Below, in pieces: positions 1 through 9,400 of a DNA stretch of 64,000 bases; positions within the stretch are counted from its first letter, which is position 1, and every line of letters begins with the position of its first letter. The notes beneath the pieces are model-generated. The model was given only the letters and a program-made list of their open reading frames with translations, searched no databases and was not told where the DNA came from. Source of the DNA: Alcaligenes parafaecalis (GTDB lineage: Bacteria; Pseudomonadota; Gammaproteobacteria; Burkholderiales; Burkholderiaceae_B). A program made the position numbers and the translations under genes. Location of the stretch: assembly GCF_026344135.1 (NCBI RefSeq), contig NZ_JAPKNA010000003.1, forward strand, positions 62,001 to 126,000, written 5' to 3'.

Positions 1-516
1 CTGCATGTAGCGGGCCAGCACAACCAGATCAATCTTCAGCTCGCTAGCCAGGTCGATGATTTGTTGTTCTTGCTCGGGGCGGGTTTCCGGTGTCACGGGC
101 AGGTGATGGAAAGGAATGCCATAAGAGGAAGCCAGACCGGCGTGGTCGGTATGGTTGGAGGCCACGGCTGCAATTTCAACAGGCAGTTGGCCGCTATGGG
201 CGCGGAACAGCAGATCGTTCAGGCAGTGGCCTTGGCGGCTGACCAGAATCAGCAAGCGGGCTTTGCGCTGGGCGTCATAAATATTGGCAGCCATGCCAAA
301 TTTTTCTGCAATCGGGGCGAAGCTGGCTTGCAGCGCGTTGACGTCCTGCTTTTCAGGCAGGGAAAACTGGATGCGCAGGAAAAAGCGGTTGGTGGCGGCG
401 TCGCCAAACTGCTGTGCCTCAAGAATGTTGCCGTTCTGCTCAAGCAGCCAGCCCGATACGCTGTGGACAATGCCGGTGCGATCCGGGCAGGATAGGGTCA
501 AGATGTAATCGTTCAT
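1..516 (-). CDS. purU: Formyltetrahydrofolate deformylase PurU, N-terminal part (runs off the window)
   Basis: PurU hydrolyses 10-formyltetrahydrofolate to formate and tetrahydrofolate in the cytoplasm, supplying formate to purine synthesis and balancing one-carbon pools. Reading the minus strand from the ATG at 514-516 gives 172 uninterrupted codons to the window edge. The first 80 or so residues look like an ACT regulatory domain, beginning MNDYILTLSCPDRTGIV. They are followed by the start of a formyltransferase-type fold (about residue 88 on, RKARLLILVSRQGHCLNDLL). Family members are about 280-290 residues, so roughly 60% is visible and the catalytic Asn/His/Asp region lies outside. It follows the FAD oxidoreductase gene by 31 bp on the same strand and may share its transcript. 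The family call is firm; activity cannot be judged from half a protein. Confidence 0.9.
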   Translation of the reverse strand, partial: MNDYILTLSCPDRTGIVHSVSGWLLEQNGNILEAQQFGDAATNRFFLRIQFSLPEKQDVNALQASFAPIAEKFGMAANIYDAQRKARLLILVSRQGHCLNDLLFRAHSGQLPVEIAAVASNHTDHAGLASSYGIPFHHLPVTPETRPEQEQQIIDLASELKIDLVVLARYMQ

Positions 517-547
517 CGACAGTATTGTAAAGATTTCAGAAAAGTTT

Positions 548-1663
548 TTAAGCTGCCTGGGCCAGAGTTTCCTGGCTGTGTTGTGCAATCGCTAAACACG
601 CGGTCAGGCCGGGGGATTCGATGCCGAACAGATTCAGTAGTCCGGGGATGCCGTGGTCGGCAGGCCCGGAAAAAACGAAGTCGGCGGCCGCATGGCCTGC
701 GGGCACAATTTTAGGCCGGATACCGCTGTAGGCCGGGTTCAGACTGTGATCGGGCAGGGCAGGCCAGTACTCGCGTACGGCGGCGTAAAAGGACTGGCCC
801 CGCTGTGGGTCCATATCGTAGTTTTCGTCCTGCACCCATTCTGTGTCCGGGCCAAAGCGGGCCTGGCCAGCCAGATCCAGTGTCAGATGGACACCCAGAC
901 CGGCTTTATTGGGCATGGGGTAGATCAGGTGCTTGAAAGGCGAGCGGCCTGCCAAAGAGAAATAGCTGCCCTTGCACAGATAGGCGTTCGGGATATGGCT
1001 GGCATCCAGCCCCTGGATGTGACGTGCGGCGTCCACCGCACCCAGGCCAGCGGCATTGATCAGGTGTGTGGTGGTCAGGCTGAAGGGTTCTGCGCCACCC
1101 ACGTGCACCTCAAAACCTTGCTCGGGCAGGACACGCGCACTGACAAAGGGTGTATTGAAGACCAGTTGCGCGCCATGGTTTTCAGCATCGCCTTGCAGAG
1201 CCAGCATCAGGGCATGCGTGTCCACGATGCCGGTAGAGGGCGACAGTAAAGCTGCGCTGCAATTCAATGCCGGTTCCAGTGCTTTGGCCTGAGCGGCGTC
1301 CAGCCACTGCAAATCGTCGACTCCACAGGCAAGCGCTTGGGCTTGCAGTTGTTGCAGTCCCGCTTCCTGCTCGGGCCCTGTCGCCACAATCAGTTTGCCG
1401 CAACGCTTGTGGTCGATATGGTGCTCTTGGCAGTAGTCATACAGCATGGCTTTGCCTGCTACACACAGACGGGCCTTCAGGCTGCCGGGTGTGTAGTAAA
1501 TACCGGCGTGTATGACTTCCGAGTTACGCGAGCTGACGCCATTGCCGATGCTGGCGGTTTGCTCAATCAGCAGAGCCTCCATGCCTTGCTGGGCCATTTG
1601 TCGGGCGCAGGCCAAACCTACGACCCCGGCTCCCAGCACTATGCAATCGACATCGTTTGCCAT
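548..1663 (-). CDS. FAD-dependent oxidoreductase, L-2-hydroxyglutarate dehydrogenase-like
   Basis: This is a 371-residue flavoprotein of the DAO (glycine oxidase/L-2-hydroxyglutarate oxidase) family. The N-terminus carries the Rossmann dinucleotide motif VLGAGVVGLACAR, about residues 8-20, ending the first strand-helix with E at LLIEQ. The segment NSEVIHAGIYYTPGSLKARL (about residues 47-66) and a downstream CGKLIVA are typical of L-2-hydroxyglutarate dehydrogenase/LhgO proteins, and GIRPKIVPAG near the C-terminus is the usual FAD-binding end. The likely reaction is FAD-linked oxidation of a 2-hydroxy acid to the keto acid, but the exact substrate is inferred. I chose the ATG at 1661-1663, which has AAGG upstream, over a TTG at 1693. 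It lies between the flavin reductase gene (87 bp upstream) and purU (31 bp downstream). Confidence 0.85.
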   Translation of the reverse strand: MANDVDCIVLGAGVVGLACARQMAQQGMEALLIEQTASIGNGVSSRNSEVIHAGIYYTPGSLKARLCVAGKAMLYDYCQEHHIDHKRCGKLIVATGPEQEAGLQQLQAQALACGVDDLQWLDAAQAKALEPALNCSAALLSPSTGIVDTHALMLALQGDAENHGAQLVFNTPFVSARVLPEQGFEVHVGGAEPFSLTTTHLINAAGLGAVDAARHIQGLDASHIPNAYLCKGSYFSLAGRSPFKHLIYPMPNKAGLGVHLTLDLAGQARFGPDTEWVQDENYDMDPQRGQSFYAAVREYWPALPDHSLNPAYSGIRPKIVPAGHAAADFVFSGPADHGIPGLLNLFGIESPGLTACLAIAQHSQETLAQAA

Positions 1664-1750
1664 GATCAGAACCTTATGGGCGCGTTGGAGCAAAAGGCGT
1701 AGTGTACTCCCGCCATGCAGCCCTCGTCAGGGGCGTATTGAAACACCCTT

Positions 1751-2263
1751 TCACACCAGGGAAGGCGTCAGATCAAAGTCGCCCGCATGGTAGATCAGGG
1801 GCTGATGGGCGCTGCGTTCGCAGTGGGTGACTTCACCGATAAAAATCAGGTGGTCGCCTGCCTCATGCACGGCATAAGGCTTGCACTCGAACCAGGCACT
1901 GCAACGCTCGTCATCCAGCATGGGCAAGCCGTGCGGGGAGCGTTTCAGGGGGTGATCGCGAAAACGCTCGGCCTGCTCACCCCAGGCAAAGCGCTTGGCC
2001 AGCGATAGCTGACTGGCGCCCAAAACGTGAATCACATAACCTTCACCGTCCACAAAATGCGGCAGGGACTGGGAACGCTTGGCCAGCGACCACAGCACCA
2101 GAGGTGGGTCAAGAGACACAGAGTTAAAGGAACTGACGGTCAGGCCAATGGCCTGATCGGGGTGGTCTTTGTTGGCACCGGTCACGACCGTCACGCCGGT
2201 GGCGAAACGGCCCAGTGCCGAACGAAAGAAGTCGCTATCGAAGGTAGAAGAAAAAACAGTCAT
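1751..2263 (-). CDS. Flavin reductase-like domain protein
   Basis: This 170-residue protein belongs to the flavin reductase-like (NTA monooxygenase component B, FMN-binding split barrel) family. FRSALGRFATGVTVVTG near the N-terminus and TVSSFNSVSLDPPLVLWSLA in the middle are the family's two most conserved blocks. Members bind FMN or FAD and use NAD(P)H to deliver reduced flavin to a partner monooxygenase. No partner monooxygenase is adjacent here, so its role is unassigned. It sits 39 bp after pdxH and before an FAD oxidoreductase, in a run of genes that all handle flavin or PLP. The ATG at 2261-2263 has only a weak upstream Shine-Dalgarno sequence. Length is normal for the single-domain family. 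Confidence 0.85.
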   Translation of the reverse strand: MTVFSSTFDSDFFRSALGRFATGVTVVTGANKDHPDQAIGLTVSSFNSVSLDPPLVLWSLAKRSQSLPHFVDGEGYVIHVLGASQLSLAKRFAWGEQAERFRDHPLKRSPHGLPMLDDERCSAWFECKPYAVHEAGDHLIFIGEVTHCERSAHQPLIYHAGDFDLTPSLV

Positions 2264-2302
2264 TGCATCGAGTCTGAGGGCAGGCGTCCCCCAAGGAACG
2301 TC

Positions 2303-2935
2303 TTAAGGAGCCAGTCGGCTCACCTGCCAATCAGATTGGTCCTTGCGGTCGAACACCAGCCTGTCGTGCAGGCGCGAGGCACGGCCTTGCCAGAATTCGA
2401 CGTGGTCTGGAGTCAGTCGGAAGCCACCCCAGTGTTCAGGGCGGGCGGGATGTTCACCTAAGCTGTCAGTGTACTGCTTGGCACGGGCATCCAGCTCTGC
2501 GCGGCTGATGGGTTGGCTTTGCGGCGAGGCCCAGGCACCAATACGCGAGCCCAGAGGGCGGCTGTGAAAGTATTCGTCGGATTCGGCTGCGCTAATGCGG
2601 CTGATGCGGCCCTCAAAGCGCACCTGGCGCTGCATGGAAGACCAGAAAAAGGACAGGCTGGCCCACGGGTTGTGATCCAGGTCCGTGCCTTTGCGAGACT
2701 GGTAGTTCGTAAAGAACACCAGGCCTTGTTCGTCGTAACCCTTGAGCAGGACAACGCGCGCCGATGGGCGGCCGTCCGGGTTCACGGTGGCCAGCGTCAT
2801 CGCCGTGGGCTCGACTTCCTTCAGTTCAATGGCCTGATCCATCCAGCGTTGAAATTGCTCGCGAGGGTCGGCGCAAAGTTCGTTTTCGCTCAGGGAAAAA
2901 CGTTCGTATTCATTACGAAAATCAGCAAGGGACAT
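2303..2935 (-). CDS. pdxH: Pyridoxamine 5'-phosphate oxidase PdxH
   Basis: PdxH oxidises pyridoxine or pyridoxamine 5'-phosphate to pyridoxal 5'-phosphate with FMN and oxygen, the last step of vitamin B6 synthesis and salvage. The 210-residue length matches the family (E. coli about 218). Visible signatures are the FMN-binding block PSARVVLLKGYDEQGLVFFTN (about residues 54-74), the SRKGTDLDHNPWASLSFFW block, RQVRFEGRISRISAAESDEYF, and the C-terminal PDHVEFWQGRASRLHDRL that contributes substrate-binding residues. The ATG at 2933-2935 has an AAGAG-type ribosome site. chaC ends 9 bp upstream and the flavin reductase gene follows after 39 bp, which suggests co-transcription. Confidence 0.95.
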   Translation of the reverse strand: MSLADFRNEYERFSLSENELCADPREQFQRWMDQAIELKEVEPTAMTLATVNPDGRPSARVVLLKGYDEQGLVFFTNYQSRKGTDLDHNPWASLSFFWSSMQRQVRFEGRISRISAAESDEYFHSRPLGSRIGAWASPQSQPISRAELDARAKQYTDSLGEHPARPEHWGGFRLTPDHVEFWQGRASRLHDRLVFDRKDQSDWQVSRLAP

Positions 2936-2944
2936 GGGGCGCTC

Positions 2945-3616
2945 TTAGGCTTGTTGAGGATTAAGCAGTGCAGTCTGGCTCTGTAGTAATTGAACCACTG
3001 ATTGCAGGCGTTTATCCAGAATTTTAGAGCGTTGCAGCGCCGAGGCGGTTTCCATGACGTATTCAATGCAAGGACCGTTGGTTCCCTGGGCCGAGTACAC
3101 CACTTGCCGCAACTGCTCATCGGGCATACGCGGTACGTAGGCGTCGGTTTTGCGGTTCATGGTAAAGACCAGTGCGCGAATATCGCCCTGGCTGGTGCGG
3201 CAGCGCAACCAGCGGGGAATATAGGCACCGCTGGGCATCTCGCGCAGCCACAGGGCATCGAAGACCTTGGGAACGCTGTCAGCAGGAATACGGAAAGCCA
3301 TACCGCGGCAGGAGCCACCCACATCCAGCCCAAAGACCAAGCCGGGCTGCTCGGGCGTGCCGCGGTTGATACGTGACCATAAGCACAGCGCCCGGTGATA
3401 ACCGCGCAGCAAGGCTTGGCGCTGCTCGGCAAATTCAAAATCGGGACGCCAGATCAGGGAGCCGTAGCCATAGACCCACAGGTCCTGTTTTTCACACCAT
3501 TGCGCCTCTTCCAGGGATTGACGCAAAGAGGCATTGCGCTCTTCGTCAGTCAGGACACGAAAGCTGCACGGTGTGGGTACGGCGGAAGGCGAGGCGGAAA
3601 TAGAATCGATGTTCAC
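2945..3616 (-). CDS. chaC: Gamma-glutamylcyclotransferase, ChaC family
   Basis: ChaC proteins cleave glutathione to 5-oxoproline and Cys-Gly. The 223-residue product has the family signature WVYGYGSLIWRPDFEF (about residues 47-62), the block LWSRINRGTPEQPGLVFGLD, and LWLREMPSGAYIPRW, whose Glu is the likely catalytic acid by analogy with ChaC enzymes. The N-terminal 40 residues form a helical leader seen in many proteobacterial members. The only in-frame start near the beginning is the GTG at 3614-3616. It has no good Shine-Dalgarno sequence, so the start is uncertain. It is the first gene of the minus-strand run into pdxH (9 bp gap). A TACAAT hexamer on the minus strand (3667-3672) could be its promoter -10. 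Confidence 0.85.
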   Translation of the reverse strand: MNIDSISASPSAVPTPCSFRVLTDEERNASLRQSLEEAQWCEKQDLWVYGYGSLIWRPDFEFAEQRQALLRGYHRALCLWSRINRGTPEQPGLVFGLDVGGSCRGMAFRIPADSVPKVFDALWLREMPSGAYIPRWLRCRTSQGDIRALVFTMNRKTDAYVPRMPDEQLRQVVYSAQGTNGPCIEYVMETASALQRSKILDKRLQSVVQLLQSQTALLNPQQA

Positions 3617-3666
3617 GGCAAAAAGGGGTGGTAAGCCAAAATCACAGATGCTTGAAACCTATGACA

Positions 3667-3672
3667 ATTGTA
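3667..3672 (-). promoter_or_regulatory. Possible -10 element for the chaC-pdxH run
   Basis: On the minus strand the hexamer TACAAT lies about 50 bp upstream of the chaC GTG start, in the 239-bp gap between the divergent chaC and tcdA genes. It matches five of six bases of the sigma-70 -10 consensus. I see no convincing -35 at 16-18 bp, so this is a weak call. The rest of the gap is AT-rich and shows no other clear element. Confidence 0.3.
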
Positions 3673-3855
3673 GAGCAATGACAGTCCACTGTAGCGGGCT
3701 TTCTTGCTGATAACTAAGGAAAAATACTAATTTGCTTATATGAGTGTTGCTATTTGGCCGAGCAGAGTCAAGCCGCCAGGGCATAAGCACCGTTTCGCGG
3801 GCTGGAGAGGCGAAATTAGACGTAGAATTGACGGGTTTGGCCGCAGGGGCCGGTG

Positions 3856-4668
3856 ATGGACAGATTGATGACAGAGCAGCACAACATGGATGCCGAACGC
3901 CGTTTCGGTGGTTTGGACCGTTTGTATGGAGCCGGAGCGCGCGAGCGTCTGGCTGCCGCCCATGTGATGGTGGCCGGTATTGGTGGTGTTGGCACCTGGG
4001 CTGTGGAGGCCCTGGCCCGTTCCGCTGTGGGCCGGATCACCCTGATTGATCTGGACAATATTGCGGAATCAAATATCAACCGCCAATTGCCCGCGCTGGA
4101 CAGTACCTTGGGTATGGCCAAGATTGAAGCGATGGCTCAGCGCATTGCTCAAATCAATCCTCAATGTCAATTGCAATTGATAGAAGATTTCGTCACCGAG
4201 GACAATGCAGCCAGTCTGCTGGAGCAGCGTCCCGACGTATTCCTGGATTGCACCGACCAGGCCAGCGCCAAGATCGCCCTGATCTTGCAGGCCAGGCGTC
4301 TGAACGTCCCCTTATTGAGTTGTGGCGGTGCAGGCGGAAAAACCGACCCGTTGAGCTTGCGTCGGGGGGACCTGTCGGTGGCACGGCATGACGCCTTGTT
4401 AGGCAAGCTGCGTCAGATTCTGCGCAAACAACATGGTTTTGCGCGTGGCAGTGATGCCCAAGGCCGTGCCTTGAAGCGCGTGCCTCGCATGGGCGTGGAT
4501 TGCTTGTGGTTTGAGCAGGAAACCCGCCTGCCGCAAAACTGGACCCAGTCCGAAGATGGTGCTTTGCAAGGCCTGGCCTGTGCAGGCTATGGCTCCGGGG
4601 TCACGATAACGGCCAGCATGGGAATGCAGGCCGCTGATTACGCCTTAAACCGGATACTGAACCAGTAA
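3856..4668 (+). CDS. tcdA: tRNA threonylcarbamoyladenosine dehydratase TcdA
   Basis: TcdA (CsdL) is an E1-like enzyme that uses ATP to cyclise t6A37 of tRNA to ct6A. The protein (about 270 residues; E. coli 268) shows the nucleotide-binding motif VAGIGGVGTWAVEALARS, then ITLIDLDNIAESNINRQLPA, the ThiF/MoeB-type ATP-binding block with the D..N..R residues. DCTDQASAKIALI and SCGGAGGKTDPLSL follow, the second typical of the CsdL branch rather than ThiF or MoeB. In-frame starts are GTG 3853, ATG 3856, ATG 3868 and ATG 3886. I list 3856, but homology starts only around RRFGGLDRLYG, so any of these is possible. Its 3' end overlaps the convergent pabC gene by 24 bp. It is divergent from chaC. Confidence 0.9.
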   Translation: MDRLMTEQHNMDAERRFGGLDRLYGAGARERLAAAHVMVAGIGGVGTWAVEALARSAVGRITLIDLDNIAESNINRQLPALDSTLGMAKIEAMAQRIAQINPQCQLQLIEDFVTEDNAASLLEQRPDVFLDCTDQASAKIALILQARRLNVPLLSCGGAGGKTDPLSLRRGDLSVARHDALLGKLRQILRKQHGFARGSDAQGRALKRVPRMGVDCLWFEQETRLPQNWTQSEDGALQGLACAGYGSGVTITASMGMQAADYALNRILNQ

Positions 4669-5295
4669 GGCGTTTTGCCAGCCACGCAGGGCATTCGACA
4701 CACGAATCGCCCGTGCATGCTGCAAGTCTTCCAGAAAAAGCTCTGTTTCACGGGCCAGACCGCTATTCAGGAGTGCCTGTCGTTGTACACCAGGCAGGAG
4801 CCAGCCTTGTGCGGGTGGCGTCCACCAATGGCCCTGCTCATCCTGGATATAGATATTGCTGCGGCTGCCTTCGCAAACACGGTTTTGCGTATCCAGAAAA
4901 ATCACATCAAAGAGTTGGGGATGCTTTTCCAGCAGGGCAGCGGCTTCCTGATACCAGGGGCGATGCGTGGTCTTGTGCGAGAGCAGGCGGTCCTGGGCAG
5001 ACAGAGGTATCTTGGACAGGCACAGTTGTAAAGGCCCTTCCAGAGCGGGCAGGGCCTGCGCCTCGGCTTTTGCACTGGCTTTTGCATTCCACAGAATACG
5101 CAGCCGCAAAGGCGTGTTGACGGGGGCTTGGCCCAGCGCGGTATGCATGGCCTGTAACCAGGTCTGGGCATCCCAGTCGTAGCCCAGTTCCGCGCAGCTA
5201 CGCGCTACGCGTTCCAGATGCAGCTCCAGCAAGGGAATCTGGCCATCGGCGTCTACCCGCAAGGTTTCTATCAATTCAGGTTTGCTTTGGCTCAT
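4645..5295 (-). CDS. pabC: Aminotransferase class IV, probable 4-amino-4-deoxychorismate lyase
   Basis: This 216-residue PLP enzyme of fold type IV most likely releases pyruvate from aminodeoxychorismate to give p-aminobenzoate for folate. The lysine in LLSHKTTHRPWYQEA (about residue 107) is placed as the PLP lysine. CEGSRSNIYI (about residues 140-149) is the family block whose Glu binds the PLP ring, and LLPGVQRQALL binds the phosphate. The protein is short for the family (PabC is usually about 270), with a trimmed N-terminal domain that starts at LIETLRVD. The function is inferred mainly from pabB lying only 10 bp upstream. A D-amino-acid or branched-chain aminotransferase is less likely. 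The ATG is at 5293-5295. Confidence 0.8.
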   Translation of the reverse strand: MSQSKPELIETLRVDADGQIPLLELHLERVARSCAELGYDWDAQTWLQAMHTALGQAPVNTPLRLRILWNAKASAKAEAQALPALEGPLQLCLSKIPLSAQDRLLSHKTTHRPWYQEAAALLEKHPQLFDVIFLDTQNRVCEGSRSNIYIQDEQGHWWTPPAQGWLLPGVQRQALLNSGLARETELFLEDLQHARAIRVSNALRGWQNALLVQYPV

Positions 5296-5305
5296 GATGC
5301 GGCCT

Positions 5306-6418
5306 TTAAGTCAGTGTTACAGGGGCTTGCAGCACGCGGGCTTTCCACAGGCACTCCAGCCATTCCTGGTCCGGGTCGGAATCCAGCACAATGCCTCCGC
5401 CCACACCAAAGGTGCCTTGGCCGTGATTATCCAGCTCCAGACTGCGGATGCTGACGTTCAGGGACAAGTCGCCTTGGGGGCTAAGGTAGCCGACCGAGCC
5501 ACAGTAAATGCCACGTCGCTGTTTTTCCAGCTTGCGTATGCACTGCATGGCGGCCAGCTTGGGGGCGCCGGTAATGGAGCCACAGGGAAACAGCGCGCGC
5601 AGCAGGGTCTCCAGACCGCAATTCGGGTCTACTTCGGCCTGAATGCTGGAAGTCATGGTCCAGACAGAGGCATATTGCTCGACATCGAACAGGCTGGTGG
5701 TGTGCACGCTGCCGGTGCGGGCGACCTGACCCAGATCGTTGCGCAGCAAGTCCACAATCATCAGGTTCTCGGCCCGGTCTTTCAGGCTGCTTTGCAGTTC
5801 CTGAGCGTTTTTCTGATCTTGAACAGGGTCGGTGTCTCGTGGGCGCGTGCCTTTCATGGGGCGGGTCCGCACACAATTGCCACGCTTTTCCAGGAAGAGC
5901 TCGGGTGAAAGCGACAGAATATGGCGATCACCCAAATCCAGATAGGCGCCGTAGGCCACGGGATGGCGGCTGGCCAAGGCGGTATAGAGATCATGCGGTG
6001 CCATGCCCGATTGAATACGCAGGGGCATGGTGTAGTTGATCTGGTAGAAATCTCCGGCTTGCAGTCCAGCTTGAACCTGTGCCAGGGCCTCTTTGTATTC
6101 TTGCTGACTGATCTGTTGGCTGACCTTCAGCTCCGGAGCCGCCTGGCTGTCCCATAAGGCGACTTCTTGCGCATCTTCAAACACCAAGGCGTTCAGGGGC
6201 GCGTGCAGGGCCGCTTCGCGGGCGGGCAGACGGGGTTCAAACAGCTCGGCCAGTTCATAGTCCAGCGCCAGCGCTACCCAGTGACCTGCCTGACTGGCCT
6301 GTTCGATCTTTTCAAAAGCAGTACTTAAGTCCTCAGGGCTACGGGCCTGGATACGGCCCAGGTAGCCCTGCATTTCCAGCGCATAGCCTTTTAGTCTGTC
6401 TTCAAATCGGCCATACAT
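5306..6418 (-). CDS. pabB: Aminodeoxychorismate synthase component I PabB
   Basis: PabB converts chorismate, with ammonia from a glutamine amidotransferase, to 4-amino-4-deoxychorismate in folate synthesis. The 370-residue protein has the chorismate-binding domain of the TrpE/PabB/MenF family: SLSPELFLEKRG, RTRPMKGTRPRD, then AENLMIVDLLRNDLGQVARTGSV, and the C-terminal ALFPCGSITGAPKLAAMQ and YCGSVGYLSPQGDLSLNVSIR blocks. PIKGT-type Lys is present in PMKGT, as in PabB. No PabA-type amidotransferase gene is in the window. The start overlaps the 3' end of the large uvrA-like gene by 28 bp, and pabC follows after 10 bp, so the three genes probably form one transcript. Confidence 0.93.
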   Translation of the reverse strand: MYGRFEDRLKGYALEMQGYLGRIQARSPEDLSTAFEKIEQASQAGHWVALALDYELAELFEPRLPAREAALHAPLNALVFEDAQEVALWDSQAAPELKVSQQISQQEYKEALAQVQAGLQAGDFYQINYTMPLRIQSGMAPHDLYTALASRHPVAYGAYLDLGDRHILSLSPELFLEKRGNCVRTRPMKGTRPRDTDPVQDQKNAQELQSSLKDRAENLMIVDLLRNDLGQVARTGSVHTTSLFDVEQYASVWTMTSSIQAEVDPNCGLETLLRALFPCGSITGAPKLAAMQCIRKLEKQRRGIYCGSVGYLSPQGDLSLNVSIRSLELDNHGQGTFGVGGGIVLDSDPDQEWLECLWKARVLQAPVTLT

Positions 6419-9400
6419 GCGCCGTGTTCCTTTAAAAATTCCGCCAAAGCCATGCCGGTATGCGAGGCTCGGTTGGCTTGTACCTGATCCGGGGTGCCCT
6501 GCACCACCAGTCTGCCGCCGCCCGAGCCGCCTTCAGGGCCCAGATCCACGATCCAATCTGCTTCGGCAATCAAATCCAGATTATGTTCAATCACCAGCAC
6601 GGTATGGCCCGCGTCGACCAAACGGTGCAAGACCACAATCAGCTTTTCCACATCCGCCATGGACAGGCCCACGCTAGGCTCGTCCAGCACGTACAGGGTG
6701 TGCGGAGCCTTGTAGGCACGGCCCGTACGGGTCAGACCTTCATCCAGACGGGCTTTGACCAGCTCGCTGACCAACTTGACGCGCTGCGCCTCGCCACCGG
6801 ACAGGGTGGGGGAGGGTTGGCCCAAGGTCAGATAACCCAGGCCCACGCTTTGCATGAGCTGCAGGGGGCGCAATATTTTAGGATGTGCGGCAAAGTACTC
6901 AACCGCCTCATCCACATCCATTTGCAAAAGCTGACCGGCGGATACGTCTCGCCAGGTGACGGCCAGGGTTTCCGGGTTGAAACGCTTGCCGTGGCAGGCA
7001 TCGCAAGGCACCTTCACATCCGGCAGGAAGCTCATTTCCAGCGTGCGCATGCCTTGGCCTTCGCACAAGGGGCAGCGACCATCGCCGGTATTGAAGGAAA
7101 AACGTGACGCGCTCCAGCCGCGCAGGCGGGCATCGTTGGTGTTGGCAAACAGTTTGCGCACCTCGTCCCAGAAGCCGATGTAGGTGGCAGGGCAGGAGCG
7201 CGGTGTTTTACCAATGGGGGTCTGGTCTACTTCCAGCACGCGGTCCAGACTTTCCCAGCCGCTGATGCTGGAGCAACCTTGCCACACAGGGGTTTCTTTG
7301 CTGCCGACCACTCGCTGCAAGTTATCCAGCAATACGTCTCGGGCAAAGGTGGATTTTCCGGAACCCGACACGCCCGTCACCAGACTGAGTTTGCCCAGTG
7401 GGATACCCGCCTGGACCTTGTTCAGGTTGTGCAGGCTGGCATCGTGTACCGTCAGCATGGGCGCGTCGGCTTGTACGGGACGGCGTGCCTGCATGGGGTG
7501 TTTGAGTGGTTCGCGCAGATAGCGACCAGTCAGCGAATTGGGGTTGGCCTCGATTTCTGCCAGCGTGCCCTGGGCGATGACTTCGCCACCGCGCTTCCCG
7601 GCACCGGGGCCCATATCAATAATGTGCTGAGCACGGCGTATGGTGTCTTCGTCGTGCTCAACGACCACGAGCGTGTTGCCATTGCCTTCCAGACGCGCCA
7701 TGGCTTTGAGCAGAATCTGGTTGTCGCGGGGGTGCAAGCCAATGGTGGGTTCGTCCAGCACATAGCAGACGCCCTGCAGGTTCGAGCCTAACTGGGCTGC
7801 CAGACGGATACGCTGTGCCTCGCCACCCGATAGGGTGGGGGCGGCACGATCCAGTGCCAGATAGCCCAGACCCACTTCGTGCATGAAGTCCAGACGGCTG
7901 CGAATTTCATTCAGAATGTCGCGCGCAATGTCGGCCTCGCGGCCACTCATGTTCAGGCTGCCAAAAAAGGTTTGTGCTTCATCCACGGGCAGACCAGCCA
8001 GCTTGGCAATGGATTGGTCGCGCCATTCAAAGGCCAGAGACACGGGATTCAAGCGTTGTCCGTGGCAGCTTGGGCATTCCACTGCTTCGCCTTCATAGCC
8101 GTTGTTCCAGCTATTTTCCTCGCCAGTCTGCTCCTGGTCGAAGCCGGTCAGCTTCAAGCCCGTACCAAAGCAGTCCTTGCACCAGCCGTGCTTGGAGTTG
8201 TAGGAGAACATGCGTGGGTCTGGCTCGGGGAAGCTGGTGCCGCAGCAAGGGCAGGCGCGTTTCACCGAGAAGTGCTGTTGGCTGGCGTTGGACAGCGGTT
8301 TACCTTGTCGGCGCTCGTCCAGAGACATGGCACCCGACGGCGTCAAGGGAGCCAGCACGCTAAAGGAACCGTGGCCCAGTTCCAGCGCCTCGCGGATGGC
8401 CTGACGCAATTGCAGTTCATTGCGTGGGTCAATAATCAGATCGGCCACCGGCAGTTCCAGCGTGTGTTCGCTATAGCGATCCAGACGCGGCCAAGGGTTG
8501 ACGGGAATGAACTCGCCATCCACTCGCAAATGGGTATAGCCCTTGCCCTGAGCCCATTTGGCCAGGTCGGTGTAATAGCCTTTGCGGGCCGTAACCAGGG
8601 GAGCCAGCAAACCAATATGCTCGCCTTTATGATCGCGCAGTAGTTGAGCGGCAATCTGCTCGGCGGTCTGCGGTGCGACAGGCACATGGCAATCCGGGCA
8701 GTATTGCGTAGCCAGCTTCACGTACAGCAGACGCAGGAAGTGATGGATCTCCGTCATGGTCGCCACGGTGGATTTACGTCCGCCGCGGCTGGTGCGCTGC
8801 TCAATGGCAACGGTAGGCGGAATGCCGTAAATCGCGTCCACATCGGGCTGACCGGCAGGCTGCACAATGGCGCGTGCATAGGCGTTCAGGGATTCCAGAT
8901 AGCGGCGCTGACCTTCGTTAAACAGAATATCGAAGGCCAGAGTGGATTTGCCTGAGCCTGATACCCCTGTCACCACCGTGAAGGTGTTGTGCGGGATATG
9001 GACCGAGATGTTTTTCAGGTTGTGCTCGCGCGCATTCAGAATGGCGATCTGGCCATCGTTGCTGCCGCCGGAGCTGGCCTTGTAGTCCACCGCAGGTTCC
9101 TGGAACAGGGCCGAGCCTTTGCCGATCGTGGCTTGTTCGTACTCTTTCAGGGCATGGCCGGTGTGGGACTGTTCCAGGGCCATGATATCTGCCGGTGTTC
9201 CAGCACCCAACAATTGACCACCATGTTCGCCACCCTCGGGGCCCAGATCAATAATCCAGTCTGCCGCGCGGATCAGGTCCAGATTGTGCTCAATAATCAG
9301 CAGGCTGTGACCGGCGGCCAGCAGTTTGCGGAAGGCGCGCATCAGGCGGGCAATATCGTCAAAGTGCAGGCCGGTGGTGGGCTCGTCGAACAGGAACAGA

